DNA from: JAPKZH01 sp964537875
GTDB lineage: Bacteria > Acidobacteriota > Aminicenantia > Aminicenantales > UBA4085
Length of the DNA: 28,554 bases
Direction: 5' to 3'
NCBI GenBank assembly: GCA_964537875.1
Contig: CAZIDN010000047.1
Location: forward strand, 1-28,554
This document shows, piece by piece, positions 1 to 8,077 of this stretch (its first letter is position 1; every line of letters starts with the position of its first letter). The notes under the pieces were generated by a model. The model did not search any database, was not told the DNA's origin, and saw nothing but the letters and a program-made list of their open reading frames with translations. The position numbers and the translations under genes were made by a program.

Positions 1-2126
1 TTGTTCAGCCGCCAGTTCCCGTGGGGGTCAAGGGTGTCGCCGAACTGGTTGAGGACAAAATAGAAATAGGCCCCCGGCTTGGGAATCCAGGTGACACGGA
101 AATTGAACCGGATTTCGTCGTCGTCGTTGTTCCATTGGGTGTAGACCGATCCGAAGAGCCGGGGATTCAACGAAAAATTCAGCCGGCCGACGACTTCGTC
201 GATGGCAAACGCGCCTCCGTCGAGCCGGATGTCGGTCCGCTGGTAGGATGTGCTGGCGCTGAAGAACTTACTCGGCTTCCAGGCCAGGTCGGCCTCCCAT
301 TCCGTGCTCGTCCCGTCGTAAAATTTTCCCCAGTTGACGGCAGCTGAGGCGACGATGGGCCGTCCCTCAAAGGTTTCAAATTGGATTTCCCCCCGGTTTG
401 TCCAATATCGTCCGGCGCCGATGACATAGCCCTCCCGGATCTCGAACTCCTCGGTCAGGTTCTCGGCGTTGCGCTGGATATTGAACTCAAGGGCTTCGCC
501 GCTCTTGAAGGACAGGCCCAGTGGCCGGAATTCCATATAGACGGACTGCATCTCGCGCGTCAGATCGTTGATATAATATTCTAGCTCGATCGGTTTGAAT
601 TCGAGCTGCTGGACCCAGGGAAGAAATTTCGGCCGGGGGCTGATCGAAAGCTCCGTCGAGAACACCTGGTAGCTCGTCCGGCTCAAAAATCCCACCTCAG
701 GATTGAAATCCTTGCCCGCCCGCTCCCAGGATGCATCAAGTTCGATGAGGTCGTTGGGATAGCTGAGGAATAAGCGGTGGGCGCTGCCGGAAGACGTTTC
801 CCGTTCGGACGTATAGGTCGCCGCTATCGCCCCGCCGACCTGGAAATTCTTGTCGCCGAAGAGCCTGGATGTCGAATAAAGCGCGTCCACTCCGCCGGTT
901 CCATTGAACCGGCCCGCCTGGGCGGCGCCGATGGCCAGGACACCGACCGAAGACTGCTCCCCCAGGTCCTGTTTCCAGCGAACCAGAGAAAAGTTCGTGG
1001 CTTTCGCCGCGTCGGTCTTCTCTGTCTGGAGGACCATAACCCCCAGTGTGGTGTTTCTCATTTTCCCCAGAAATCGCGCGCCGCCGAGGATGGGTGTTTC
1101 CTGCCCCTTGTAGATGCCGATCCGGCGGCTGTAGAACGGCCTGGCTCGGCCAAGAGGAAAATCGAAAAAGTTTTGGGCTTCCAAAAAAAACTGACGCTTT
1201 TCCGTGTAGGAAATGGAGAATCGGGTGAGGTTGACGATCATTTCGTCCGATTCGACCTGGGCAAAGTCTGGATTGATCGTAAAATCAATCTTGACGGTCG
1301 GGTTGACGAGGTAGTTGAAATCCAATCCGATGTCGCCCACGGTCGCCGCCGCCGTCTGTCTTTGTTTTTCTGCGCCTTCGACGGCATAAGGCCGGAACTC
1401 AAAGACCCTCATCCGGGTCAGGTCTTTTAGGCCCTCGAGCATTCCCGCGCGGTTGACCTGGCTAAGATCGGAATCCCGCGACCATCCCTGCCAGAGGACC
1501 TGCTCGCGCTTTCGCCGGATGTTCCTCTTGAAATTGATCCCCCAGGTTTGCTCGTTGGCGGCGCTGAATTTCAGCGTCGAAAACGGGATACGGATCTCGG
1601 CGAACCAGCCTTTGTCCGTCCGCGCCGCGGCCACATGCCAGACCCCGTTCCAATCGGAATTGGTTTTGCGGCCGTTGTCCATGATCAGGGCGTCGTACTG
1701 GGCCCCGTTGGGATTGACGACAAAAAAATAGGCATTTCGTTTGTCGGCATACGTGTCGAGGACGATTTCGAAATCGTCTTCCGTGTCGAAATCGAAATCC
1801 CATTTCATTTTTTGGGCGATGATCCTGTCCGGTTCGGTGTCGAAGCACCAGATGCCGATATAGAGCTCGGTCCGGCTGTAGAGGACGGCGACCTCGGTCT
1901 TTTCGGTCGCCGGCATGTTTTCATTCAGTTCGCGCTGGGTAAAATTGGAGATACGGGCTGCCTTGGCCCAGTCGGCCTCATCCAGGATCCCGTCCAGCTT
2001 AGCGGGCGATTCGGTCCGGAAAGCTTTTAAGGAATCAGGCTGGCTGCGCTGGGCGAACAAAGGAACGACGGATGTTAAGGCGAAAAAAGTACAAAGCGGC
2101 GCAAGCAAACGTCTCTTCAGCTCCAT
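1..2126 (-). CDS. DUF5916 family outer-membrane-type protein with N-terminal carbohydrate-binding-like domain (C-terminus cut by window edge)
   Basis: An open minus-strand frame of 708 codons runs from ATG at 2126 to the window edge without a stop, so the C-terminus is missing. Residues 1-25 form a signal peptide (MELKRRLLAPLCTFFALTSV, then VPLFAQ). Residues ~35-215 resemble a family 9 carbohydrate-binding-like fold: a 'KLDGILDEADWAKA' opening, then 'VLYSRTELYIGIWCFD', 'DDFEIVLDTYADKRNAYFF' and 'NPNGAQYDALI'. The remainder has the alternating pattern of a beta-barrel, with the typical DUF5916 segments 'WGINFKRNIRRKREQVLW' and 'TEKRQFFLEAQNFFDF'. The family is commonly found beside TonB-linked systems, but its molecular function is not established. 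It is probably an outer-membrane protein. A weak AGGA precedes the start. Family assignment is confident; function is not. Confidence 0.88.
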   Translation of the reverse strand, partial: MELKRRLLAPLCTFFALTSVVPLFAQRSQPDSLKAFRTESPAKLDGILDEADWAKAARISNFTQRELNENMPATEKTEVAVLYSRTELYIGIWCFDTEPDRIIAQKMKWDFDFDTEDDFEIVLDTYADKRNAYFFVVNPNGAQYDALIMDNGRKTNSDWNGVWHVAAARTDKGWFAEIRIPFSTLKFSAANEQTWGINFKRNIRRKREQVLWQGWSRDSDLSQVNRAGMLEGLKDLTRMRVFEFRPYAVEGAEKQRQTAAATVGDIGLDFNYLVNPTVKIDFTINPDFAQVESDEMIVNLTRFSISYTEKRQFFLEAQNFFDFPLGRARPFYSRRIGIYKGQETPILGGARFLGKMRNTTLGVMVLQTEKTDAAKATNFSLVRWKQDLGEQSSVGVLAIGAAQAGRFNGTGGVDALYSTSRLFGDKNFQVGGAIAATYTSERETSSGSAHRLFLSYPNDLIELDASWERAGKDFNPEVGFLSRTSYQVFSTELSISPRPKFLPWVQQLEFKPIELEYYINDLTREMQSVYMEFRPLGLSFKSGEALEFNIQRNAENLTEEFEIREGYVIGAGRYWTNRGEIQFETFEGRPIVASAAVNWGKFYDGTSTEWEADLAWKPSKFFSASTSYQRTDIRLDGGAFAIDEVVGRLNFSLNPRLFGSVYTQWNNDDDEIRFNFRVTWIPKPGAYFYFVLNQFGDTLDPHGNWRLN

Positions 2127-2414
2127 CTCTTCATCCTATCGATTCTCCGAATTTCTCGGGGACAGAGCGGGGTACGGCTTTTTATCGACCCGAGGGCACG
2201 AATATAGCATTGAGAAAATGATTTGGCTACTGAACTTTTCCTTAAAATCCGTTAAGGATCTATCGAGCACCGGCCAAATTCCATTGATAATTTCCCGCCG
2301 ACAGTGCGGCAGCGGCATGAGGGACGTGAAAAACCCGGATGGGGAGCGAGGCCGTTTCTGGATCGGTTCCCAGACGATCTTTCCCCACATGAAATGGAAG
2401 AGAACCAATAAATT

Positions 2415-3575
2415 TTACGAGCGGCCCGATCGAAAATTTTCGACGGCCTCGAGAAGCCGGTCGATATCACCTTCGTCATTGAAAATGTTCAAGGAAACGC
2501 GAATGAGACCGGTCCGGAGAGAGACATGGATGTTTTTTGCGGCGAGCGCCTCGACGCATTGGCCGCTCCTCTCCCCCAGCGAAAAAGCGACGATGGCCGA
2601 GCGCTCCTCAGGTCGGTCGATGGGGGATACGATACGGATGCCAAGGCGGCCCAATCCGGCAATAAGACAATCCATGAGCTCGAAAAGGCGTTGGCGGATA
2701 TTCTCGAACCCGATCCTTTTCATGTAGTCCAGGGCAACACGGAAGGCCAACAGCGGTTGAAGATTGTAAGTGCCCGACATATATTGCTTGGCCGTGGGAT
2801 GAAGCCGAAAGGGCACATTTTTCGCCGTATGGATCGAATCCTCCCCCTCTTCCATCACGGACAGCCAGCCCGCTGAGGGCGCAGGGAATCGAGCGCGGAA
2901 AGCAGCTGAAGTATAGAACATCGCCCCTAGGTGGCCGGTCAGGCCCCATTTATGGAAAGAGCAGGACAAGGCATCGATGTTCATGGCCTCAACGTCGATG
3001 GGAAAATAAGGAAATCCTTGGGTGGCATTGACGATGAACAGGATCCCCCTGTCTTTGAGGCCGCGGCCGAGCGCCTCGAGGTCGAGGCGAAATCCCGTGG
3101 CGTACTGGACGAAGGAAGCGACGACGGCGAGGGTTTCCCGGTTTGCGGCGGCGATGATGGAATCGGGGGAATATCTGGCCTTCACCGCCCGGACATAGCG
3201 CATCTCGATGCCTCGATATTCGAAACCAAGGGTGGAGGACGGGAATTCGTCTTCAAGAGACACGACGTTGAACGGCTTCGGGACGCGGTCCTGGAAGGCC
3301 AGGGCGATCAATGACATGGCGGTCGATGTGTTTGCCACGAAGGCCATGTTGTCCGCCTTCGTGCCGAGGAGACCCGCCAGGTCGGCCAATAATCCATCGC
3401 ACTTCCTCAGATCCTCTTCATAATGGATGTCTCCGTCGAGCATTACCTTCCGGTATTCCCCGGCCAAGGCTTCATACACGGGTGTCGGGAGGGGCGACAT
3501 GGCCGCGCTCAGAAAATAAGCATGGGTCTTCGTGACGGGAAAATCATTCCTGATCTTTTTCCAATCCGTGGTCAT
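2415..3575 (-). CDS. class V aminotransferase-fold PLP enzyme (isopenicillin-N-epimerase/cysteine-desulfurase-like), atypical PLP site
   Basis: This 386-residue protein is the usual length for fold-type I class V enzymes. The opening 'THAYFLSAAMSPLP' matches the family's substrate-pocket start, and the PLP-binding lysine is K209 in 'SCSFHKWGLTG'. The odd point is 'IVNATQGFPYFPIDV' (residues 181-195). The family normally has V-D-x-x-Q there, with Asp contacting the pyridine nitrogen of PLP; here residue 183 is Asn (codon AAT, 3029-3027). The relatives include desulfurases, selenocysteine lyases and epimerases; no mobile catalytic Cys loop typical of desulfurases is obvious, so the substrate cannot be named. 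The gene stands alone, 97 bp beyond the end of the bifurcation operon on the same strand, and may have its own promoter. Cytoplasmic. Confidence 0.85.
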   Translation of the reverse strand: MTTDWKKIRNDFPVTKTHAYFLSAAMSPLPTPVYEALAGEYRKVMLDGDIHYEEDLRKCDGLLADLAGLLGTKADNMAFVANTSTAMSLIALAFQDRVPKPFNVVSLEDEFPSSTLGFEYRGIEMRYVRAVKARYSPDSIIAAANRETLAVVASFVQYATGFRLDLEALGRGLKDRGILFIVNATQGFPYFPIDVEAMNIDALSCSFHKWGLTGHLGAMFYTSAAFRARFPAPSAGWLSVMEEGEDSIHTAKNVPFRLHPTAKQYMSGTYNLQPLLAFRVALDYMKRIGFENIRQRLFELMDCLIAGLGRLGIRIVSPIDRPEERSAIVAFSLGERSGQCVEALAAKNIHVSLRTGLIRVSLNIFNDEGDIDRLLEAVENFRSGRS

Positions 3576-3611
3576 GGCATCCTCGTTCGATCATGGACAA
3601 TGGAAAGATCT

Positions 3612-3640
3612 ATTGTATTCGGAAGGCGAAAGAAAGGAAA
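3612..3640 (-). promoter_or_regulatory. possible promoter for the class V aminotransferase gene
   Basis: On the minus strand TTTCCT (3640-3635) is followed after 17 bases by TACAAT (3617-3612). The -10 matches 5 of 6 consensus bases, the -35 only 3. It lies about 37 bases before the ATG at 3575. It is suggested by position and spacing only. Confidence 0.3.
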
Positions 3641-3672
3641 CGGTGTTTCAGAAAAAAATGGAACCCATCCGC

Positions 3673-4962
3673 TTATTTTTTATAGAATGTTCTCAGAATA
3701 TCGATCCGATGAAGGGACAGAAAAACGCAATCGCCAATCTCGGTCCGGCCGGCGGCCACATCTTCGGCATGGTTCTTGCAAGTGGGAGCGCCGCACAGGC
3801 CGCAGTTGAGCAAAGGGAGCGCCTTTAACAACTCGTCGGCCCGCTTTTTTCGGGTGACGCGCTCGCGAAGGTCGATGACTTCTCCTTCGATCCGACGGGG
3901 TTTGACAGAACCTCTCAGCGAGAAATCCTCAATGGCATAACGCCTTTCCACTTCCTTCTCGAACGAGGGACCGGGTTTTGGCATATTGGCCCGCCAATGA
4001 AGGTTCTTGCTTCGGGCCACGTAAAGGTTCTCAACGGTCAGGTTTCCGCCGATGCAGCCTCCCTGGCAGGCATGGCACTCCAAAAATTCGATATTGCGGA
4101 TCTTGCCCTTTTCGATATCATCAAAAACCTTGATGACATCCGTCAGGCCGGTCAAGGGGAGGTAGTGTTCGCGGGACAATTTTGGGAATTCCCCTTCCGG
4201 AGATCCCCAGTGCAACAATTCGCCTGAGCTCACCAACCCTTTGGGGGTGTCTCCGATACTGGTTGTCTTCCGCATTTTGGAAAGGATGTCATTATAAACT
4301 TGGGAAATACCGGCCGCCCCGTCCAAATAGCTTTTAGCTCCCTCCGCCGGCTGAAGGATGGAAATGGTTTTGGCCTGGCAGGGCGTGATATAGATCGCGG
4401 CGATCTCTTCCGGCTTCAGCCCGAGCTCCTGAGAATACCGGCGCTTCAATTCCCGGCCGGCGATCTCCCGCGGCGCCTCGACGGGGATCAAGTGCTCGAC
4501 CATGCTCGGATAAGCGACCTGGATCAACCGGACGATCACCGGACAGGAATTGGATATCAGCGGGAACGGTCCCGGCCATGATTTGACACAATCCATGATC
4601 GCCCGGTCGATCAGCTCGATATCCACGGCGTACTCCCAGACCGCATCAAAGCCGAGGTCCAAGAGAGCCCAGCCCACTTGGGCCGGGGTGTCTTTTATGC
4701 CGAATTGAGTGAAGAGCGCCGGGGAAGCCACGGCGACCTTGAACTTGAATCTGTCCAGCTCGGCAAAGGTGATCGTCGTCGCCGAGATGGCCCCGGTAGG
4801 GCATACCCCGAGACATGACCCGCAGTCTATGCAGAGCTCGGGGATCAAGCGGGCCTTGCCGTTTTTCACCCGGATGGCATGGGTCGGACAGGCCCGCATA
4901 CAATTCATCCGGCCGTCGCACTTGTTTACGTCGATCTTAAAGCCGTGTTTCAGTTCAGCCAT
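3673..4962 (-). CDS. HydS-like [FeFe]-hydrogenase homologue (putative sensory type) with C-terminal 4Fe-4S domain
   Basis: A 429-residue cytoplasmic iron-sulfur protein. Residues 15-54 carry two ferredoxin-type 4Fe-4S motifs (CDGRMNCMRACP and CIDCGSCLGVCP). Residues ~70-310 match the H-cluster domain of [FeFe] hydrogenases. All four H-cluster Cys ligands are present: C140 (SNSCP, motif L1), C195 (TPCQAK, L2), C299 and C303 (CHACQGGC, L3). The proton-relay Cys of TSCCP is Ser139, the L2 Met and Glu are missing, and the L3 Met is His297. Residues 387-412 form a C-x2-C-x4-C-x16-C Fe-S domain. Such changes are described for the putative sensory group C/D hydrogenases (HydS, e.g. of Thermotoga maritima). 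No PAS domain is seen. The start overlaps the upstream ATPase gene by 8 bp, implying translational coupling. A sensor of H2 or redox state is the best inference; residual catalysis is possible. Confidence 0.85.
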   Translation of the reverse strand: MAELKHGFKIDVNKCDGRMNCMRACPTHAIRVKNGKARLIPELCIDCGSCLGVCPTGAISATTITFAELDRFKFKVAVASPALFTQFGIKDTPAQVGWALLDLGFDAVWEYAVDIELIDRAIMDCVKSWPGPFPLISNSCPVIVRLIQVAYPSMVEHLIPVEAPREIAGRELKRRYSQELGLKPEEIAAIYITPCQAKTISILQPAEGAKSYLDGAAGISQVYNDILSKMRKTTSIGDTPKGLVSSGELLHWGSPEGEFPKLSREHYLPLTGLTDVIKVFDDIEKGKIRNIEFLECHACQGGCIGGNLTVENLYVARSKNLHWRANMPKPGPSFEKEVERRYAIEDFSLRGSVKPRRIEGEVIDLRERVTRKKRADELLKALPLLNCGLCGAPTCKNHAEDVAAGRTEIGDCVFLSLHRIDILRTFYKK

Positions 4963-5392
4963 TGGAATTCAGCTTGATCTTGGCAAACACCAGCGTGCCT
5001 TTGCCGACCTCGGATTCGACCTTGAGCTCGTCGGAATTCTTTTTCATGTTCGGCAGGCCCATGCCGAAGCCGAAGCCCAATTCGCGCATCTCGTCCGACG
5101 CCGTCGAATATCCCTCTTTGAAGGCCAATTCGATGTCCGGGATGCCCGGGCCTTCATCCCGGACTTCCAGGTTGACATCCTCCTCGGTCAGGATGAGGGT
5201 CAATGTCCCGCGCCGGGCGTACATGACGACATTCATCTCCGCTTCAAAGGCCACGATGACCAGGCGCCGGAGACTGACTGCTTCGATGCCCAAATCCCTG
5301 AGAATCACCTTGATCTCCCCGGACACCTCGCCGGCCTTATCAAAATTCCGGCCCTGGATCTCAAAGCTTTCCCGCAGCAATTCCGCGGCCAT
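4955..5392 (-). CDS. anti-sigma-factor-type ATP-binding protein (RsbW/SpoIIAB-like GHKL ATPase)
   Basis: A 145-residue single-domain GHKL ATPase. The N-box is 'AFEAEMNVVMYA' (E50, N54), the G1 box is 'DEGPGI' (79-84) and the G2 box is 'GFGMGLPNMK' (108-117). There is no dimerisation or phospho-acceptor histidine region, so it resembles anti-sigma kinases rather than full histidine kinases. The ATG at 5392 shares its A with the TGA of the upstream gene (TGATG), and a TTG one codon earlier is a less likely start. Proteins of this type recur beside HydS-like genes and NADH-dependent hydrogenase operons in Thermotoga and Clostridia. It probably passes on a signal from the adjacent hydrogenase-like sensor by binding or phosphorylating an unseen partner. 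No sigma factor or antagonist is encoded in this window. Confidence 0.87.
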   Translation of the reverse strand: MAAELLRESFEIQGRNFDKAGEVSGEIKVILRDLGIEAVSLRRLVIVAFEAEMNVVMYARRGTLTLILTEEDVNLEVRDEGPGIPDIELAFKEGYSTASDEMRELGFGFGMGLPNMKKNSDELKVESEVGKGTLVFAKIKLNSNG

Positions 5393-5736
5393 CAAGACAC
5401 GCCCTTGAGCCCCTTGTTATAAAGAATGCCGCAGATATCAAACATGACCATCTGGGTGATAAGGACAGGGATCCGTTTTTGCTTGGCAAATTCGATGACT
5501 TTCTTATCCGGCCTCTTGCCCCGGCAGTAGAGGACGGCGCTGACCCCGGCGATATCTGCCGTGCGGATGGACTGGATGTTGGTCAGGCCGGTGATCATCA
5601 ATTCCTTGGACTTGGCAAAGGCCAGGATCTCGCTCATGCCGTCCGAGGCCACGACTTGATAGACCTCGACCTGCAAATCTTCTTCTCCCGCCAGGATCTC
5701 GCATTGGAGGATCTCTCGGATCTCGGACAATTTCAT
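5392..5736 (-). CDS. DRTGG-like domain protein (second copy in operon)
   Basis: A 114-residue protein starting at ATG 5736 behind AGGAG; the start lies 2 bases after the stop of the NfnB gene. An in-frame extension further upstream lies inside nfnB and is not credible. The sequence has the alternating strand-helix pattern of the small DRTGG-type domains: 'ELMITGLTNIQSIRTADIAG', 'AVLYCRGKRPDKKVIEFAKQ' and 'RIPVLITQMVMFDICGILY'. These domains are recurrent partners of HydABC/HydS clusters and are thought to be regulatory; no catalytic motif is visible. It resembles the 108-residue protein at 13092-13418 (shared 'RGKxPxxxVIxxA' region), so the operon carries a diverged pair. It is probably part of the sensory module with the following ATPase and HydS-like protein. 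Confidence 0.8.
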   Translation of the reverse strand: MKLSEIREILQCEILAGEEDLQVEVYQVVASDGMSEILAFAKSKELMITGLTNIQSIRTADIAGVSAVLYCRGKRPDKKVIEFAKQKRIPVLITQMVMFDICGILYNKGLKGVS

Positions 5737-5738
5737 CG

Positions 5739-7154
5739 TCACTCCTGATTCATCAGATATTTGTGCATGGAGGCCGCGGCAATTTTCCCGTCGCCCATGG
5801 CGCTGATCACCGTCGCCGCGCCCCGGACGATATCCCCGCCCGCCCAAATATTGGGCCGTGATGACCGCGCCGTTTCGGGATTGGTCACAATCCCGCCTTT
5901 TTTGCTGATCTCCAAGCCGGGCGTGGTCATCGGGATCAGCGGGTTGGGGCTGTTGCCGATGGCCATGACCACGGCATCGAACGCCACCCGAAAATTGGAC
6001 CCTTCGATGGGGATCGGTTTCCGCCGGCCCGACGCATCCGGCTCCCCCAACTCCATTTTTAAGCATTCGATCTCCCGGACCCAGCGATTCTCGTCTCCGA
6101 TGAGTCGGACGGGCAGGGTCAGGATATCCAGGATGACGCCTTCTTCCTCCGCGTTCTCCACTTCCTCGGCCCGGGCGGGCAGCTCCGCCTTGCTCCGGCG
6201 GTAGACGAGGTGAACTTCATCGGCGCCCAGCCGGACGGCCGTTCGGGCCGAGTCCATGGCCACGTTCCCGCCGCCAACGACGGCCACCCGGCACGGCCGT
6301 TTCACCGGTGTCTTAAATTCGGGGAAGCGAAAGCCTTTCATCAGGTTGACCCGGGTGAGATATTCGTTGGCGGAATAGACGCCGTTGAGGTTTTCGCCGG
6401 GGATTTCCATGAACCAGGGCAGCCCGGCGCCCGAGCCGACGAAGATGGCGTCGAATTCCTCGAGGAGCCGGTCGACCGTCTTGGTTTTTCCGACTACGAA
6501 ATCCGTATAGATCTTCACACCCAGGCTTTTGACATATTCCACTTCGCGATTGACGATGGCCTTGGGCAGCCTGAACTCGGGAATACCGTAGATCAGGACG
6601 CCGCCGCACTCGTGGAGCGCTTCGAAGATGGTCACATCATGACCGAGAATGATCAGGTCGTTGGCTACGGTGACGCCGGCCGGCCCGGCGCCGACAATAG
6701 CCACCCTCTTCCCGGTCTTGGCCGCCATGGGCGGGACTTCGATCTTTCCCTCAGCGGCTTCCCAATCGGCCAGGAATCGCTCCAGCCGGCCGATGGCGAT
6801 GGGAGCCTCCTTTTTGGCCAGGACGCAGGTCTTCTCGCATTGCTCTTCCTGGGGACAAACCCGTCCGCAGATGGCCGGAAGCGCGTTTGTTTCTTTGATT
6901 TTTCTGATGGCGGAGGCGTAGTCGCCATCGACGATACATTTAATGAAGCCGCCGATATCGATCCCGACCGGACAGCCCTGGTTGCAGAGCGGCTTTTTGC
7001 ACTGTAAACAGCGGGAGGCTTCCTCAACGGCCGTTCGGGTCAGGTATCCCAAGGCCACCTCGTCGAAGTTCTTGATCCGTTCCCAGGGGTTCTGCTTGGG
7101 CATGGCCCGCCGGCTCAGGTCGATCTTTTTCTTTTCCGGTTTTTCGTCAGCCAC
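5739..7154 (-). CDS. nfnB: NfnB: NADP(H)-binding subunit of NADH-dependent ferredoxin:NADP+ oxidoreductase (GltD-like)
   Basis: A 471-residue flavoprotein. The N-terminus has two 4Fe-4S motif groups (C49, C52, C57, C61 and C96, C100, C106, C110). These are followed by an FAD-binding GAGPAG (155-160) and an NAD(P)-binding GGGNVA (294-299) with 'VYRRSKAELPA', then a C-terminal FAD segment 'GGDIVRGAATVI'. Alone it would be called a glutamate synthase small subunit, but the adjacent NfnA makes NfnB the better call. In that enzyme oxidation of NADPH drives NAD+ and ferredoxin reduction, or the reverse, by flavin bifurcation. A GTG start at 7154 is preferred because GAGGAGG lies 9 bases upstream; a TTG at 7163 would abut that site. 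No glutamate synthase large subunit is in the window. Cytoplasmic. Confidence 0.9.
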   Translation of the reverse strand: MADEKPEKKKIDLSRRAMPKQNPWERIKNFDEVALGYLTRTAVEEASRCLQCKKPLCNQGCPVGIDIGGFIKCIVDGDYASAIRKIKETNALPAICGRVCPQEEQCEKTCVLAKKEAPIAIGRLERFLADWEAAEGKIEVPPMAAKTGKRVAIVGAGPAGVTVANDLIILGHDVTIFEALHECGGVLIYGIPEFRLPKAIVNREVEYVKSLGVKIYTDFVVGKTKTVDRLLEEFDAIFVGSGAGLPWFMEIPGENLNGVYSANEYLTRVNLMKGFRFPEFKTPVKRPCRVAVVGGGNVAMDSARTAVRLGADEVHLVYRRSKAELPARAEEVENAEEEGVILDILTLPVRLIGDENRWVREIECLKMELGEPDASGRRKPIPIEGSNFRVAFDAVVMAIGNSPNPLIPMTTPGLEISKKGGIVTNPETARSSRPNIWAGGDIVRGAATVISAMGDGKIAAASMHKYLMNQE

Positions 7155-7192
7155 TCTGGGCAACCTCCTCTCGGCCGTCGTAGTGATGCGGG

Positions 7193-8026
7193 CTAAAAAT
7201 GAGACCGGCAGCTGCTCCTGCGGAGCGGATCGACCTCCTCAGGATTGTAGCTTTTGCGCCGCGACAGGAATTCCTCCCAATCGATCTCATGGCCGTCAAA
7301 GTCGGGGCCGTCGACACAGGCAAACTTCGTTTTCCCCCCGACGGAAAGCCGGCAGACGCCGCACATTCCGGTTCCGTCGATCATGATCGGGTTCATATTG
7401 ACGATGGTTTTCCAGGCCAAGGGCTTTGTCACCATGGACACCCGCATCATTTGGAACGTGCAGCCGTTGACGATGACCAAATCAGGGGTGATCCCGGCCC
7501 GCTGCATCATTTCCGGGATCTTGTCGATATGTCCTTTGCGGCCCTTGGTCCCATCCCGGGTGATGACGAAGGCTTGGTCTGAAACCTTGGCCAGCTTGTC
7601 TTCCCAATAAAGGAGAAACGAGCTGCGGGCTTCGAGAAGCGTATAGACCTTGTTCCCGGCTTGTTTAAGGGCGCGGGCGATCGGATAAATGGATCCGATC
7701 CCGTAGCATCCGCCGACGCAAAGGACCGTGCCGAAGGTGTCGATCGCGGTTTCTTTGCCCAACGGCCCGACGAACGTCGGGATGGCATCCCCGGGTTTCA
7801 GACGGGCCAGCATGGCGGTCGAGCCGCCGACCTGCATGAAAATCGTGGTGACCGTGCCGGCGTCTCGATCCCAGTCGGCAACCGACAGGGGAATACGCTC
7901 ACCGTATTGATCCGGCCGGACGATGATGAAATTGCCGGGTTTCACGGATTCGGCCACGGCCGGGGCTTGGACCGTGAATTCGTGGAGATTGGGAACGATC
8001 ATCCGCCGTTCAATGACTTTATACAT
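7193..8026 (-). CDS. nfnA: NfnA: NADH/FAD-binding subunit of NADH-dependent ferredoxin:NADP+ oxidoreductase
   Basis: A 277-residue ferredoxin-NADP reductase-like protein. It has the FAD-binding 'RIPLS' (44-48), the pyridine-nucleotide-binding 'CVGGCYGIGSIYPIARAL' (103-120), and a C-terminal 2Fe-2S site with D218, C222, C225 and C237 in 'DGTGMCGVCRLS...FACVDG'. The Asp plus three Cys pattern is a hallmark of NfnA in Thermotoga. ATG at 8026 is preferred over the ATG two codons earlier (8032) because GGGAGG ends six bases upstream of it but directly abuts the earlier one. It lies 38 bases before nfnB and 51 bases after the NuoG-like gene. With NfnB it forms a soluble bifurcating transhydrogenase linking NADH, NADPH and ferredoxin. 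Confidence 0.92.
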   Translation of the reverse strand: MYKVIERRMIVPNLHEFTVQAPAVAESVKPGNFIIVRPDQYGERIPLSVADWDRDAGTVTTIFMQVGGSTAMLARLKPGDAIPTFVGPLGKETAIDTFGTVLCVGGCYGIGSIYPIARALKQAGNKVYTLLEARSSFLLYWEDKLAKVSDQAFVITRDGTKGRKGHIDKIPEMMQRAGITPDLVIVNGCTFQMMRVSMVTKPLAWKTIVNMNPIMIDGTGMCGVCRLSVGGKTKFACVDGPDFDGHEIDWEEFLSRRKSYNPEEVDPLRRSSCRSHF

Positions 8027-8077
8027 ACACATCCTCCCTCAACCGGCAAGGCCGATGGGGTGTTCGGGTCCATGCCA

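Noticed and set aside
777..1430. Long plus-strand frame of 217 codons
   Set aside because: It lies opposite the DUF5916 gene and is the complement shadow of its codon pattern.
2136..2408. 90-codon minus-strand frame between the DUF5916 gene and the aminotransferase gene
   Set aside because: Composition is not protein-like and no ribosome-binding site is present; only a short CCTTAA/TTAAGG hairpin (2240-2257) is seen in this gap.
3651..3670. ATGG-GTT-CCAT followed by T residues on the minus strand just after the HydS-like gene
   Set aside because: A four-base-pair stem is too weak for a convincing intrinsic terminator.
5739..7154. Glutamate synthase small subunit call for the flavoprotein
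   Set aside because: The adjacent NfnA and absence of a large glutamate synthase subunit make NfnB the better assignment.
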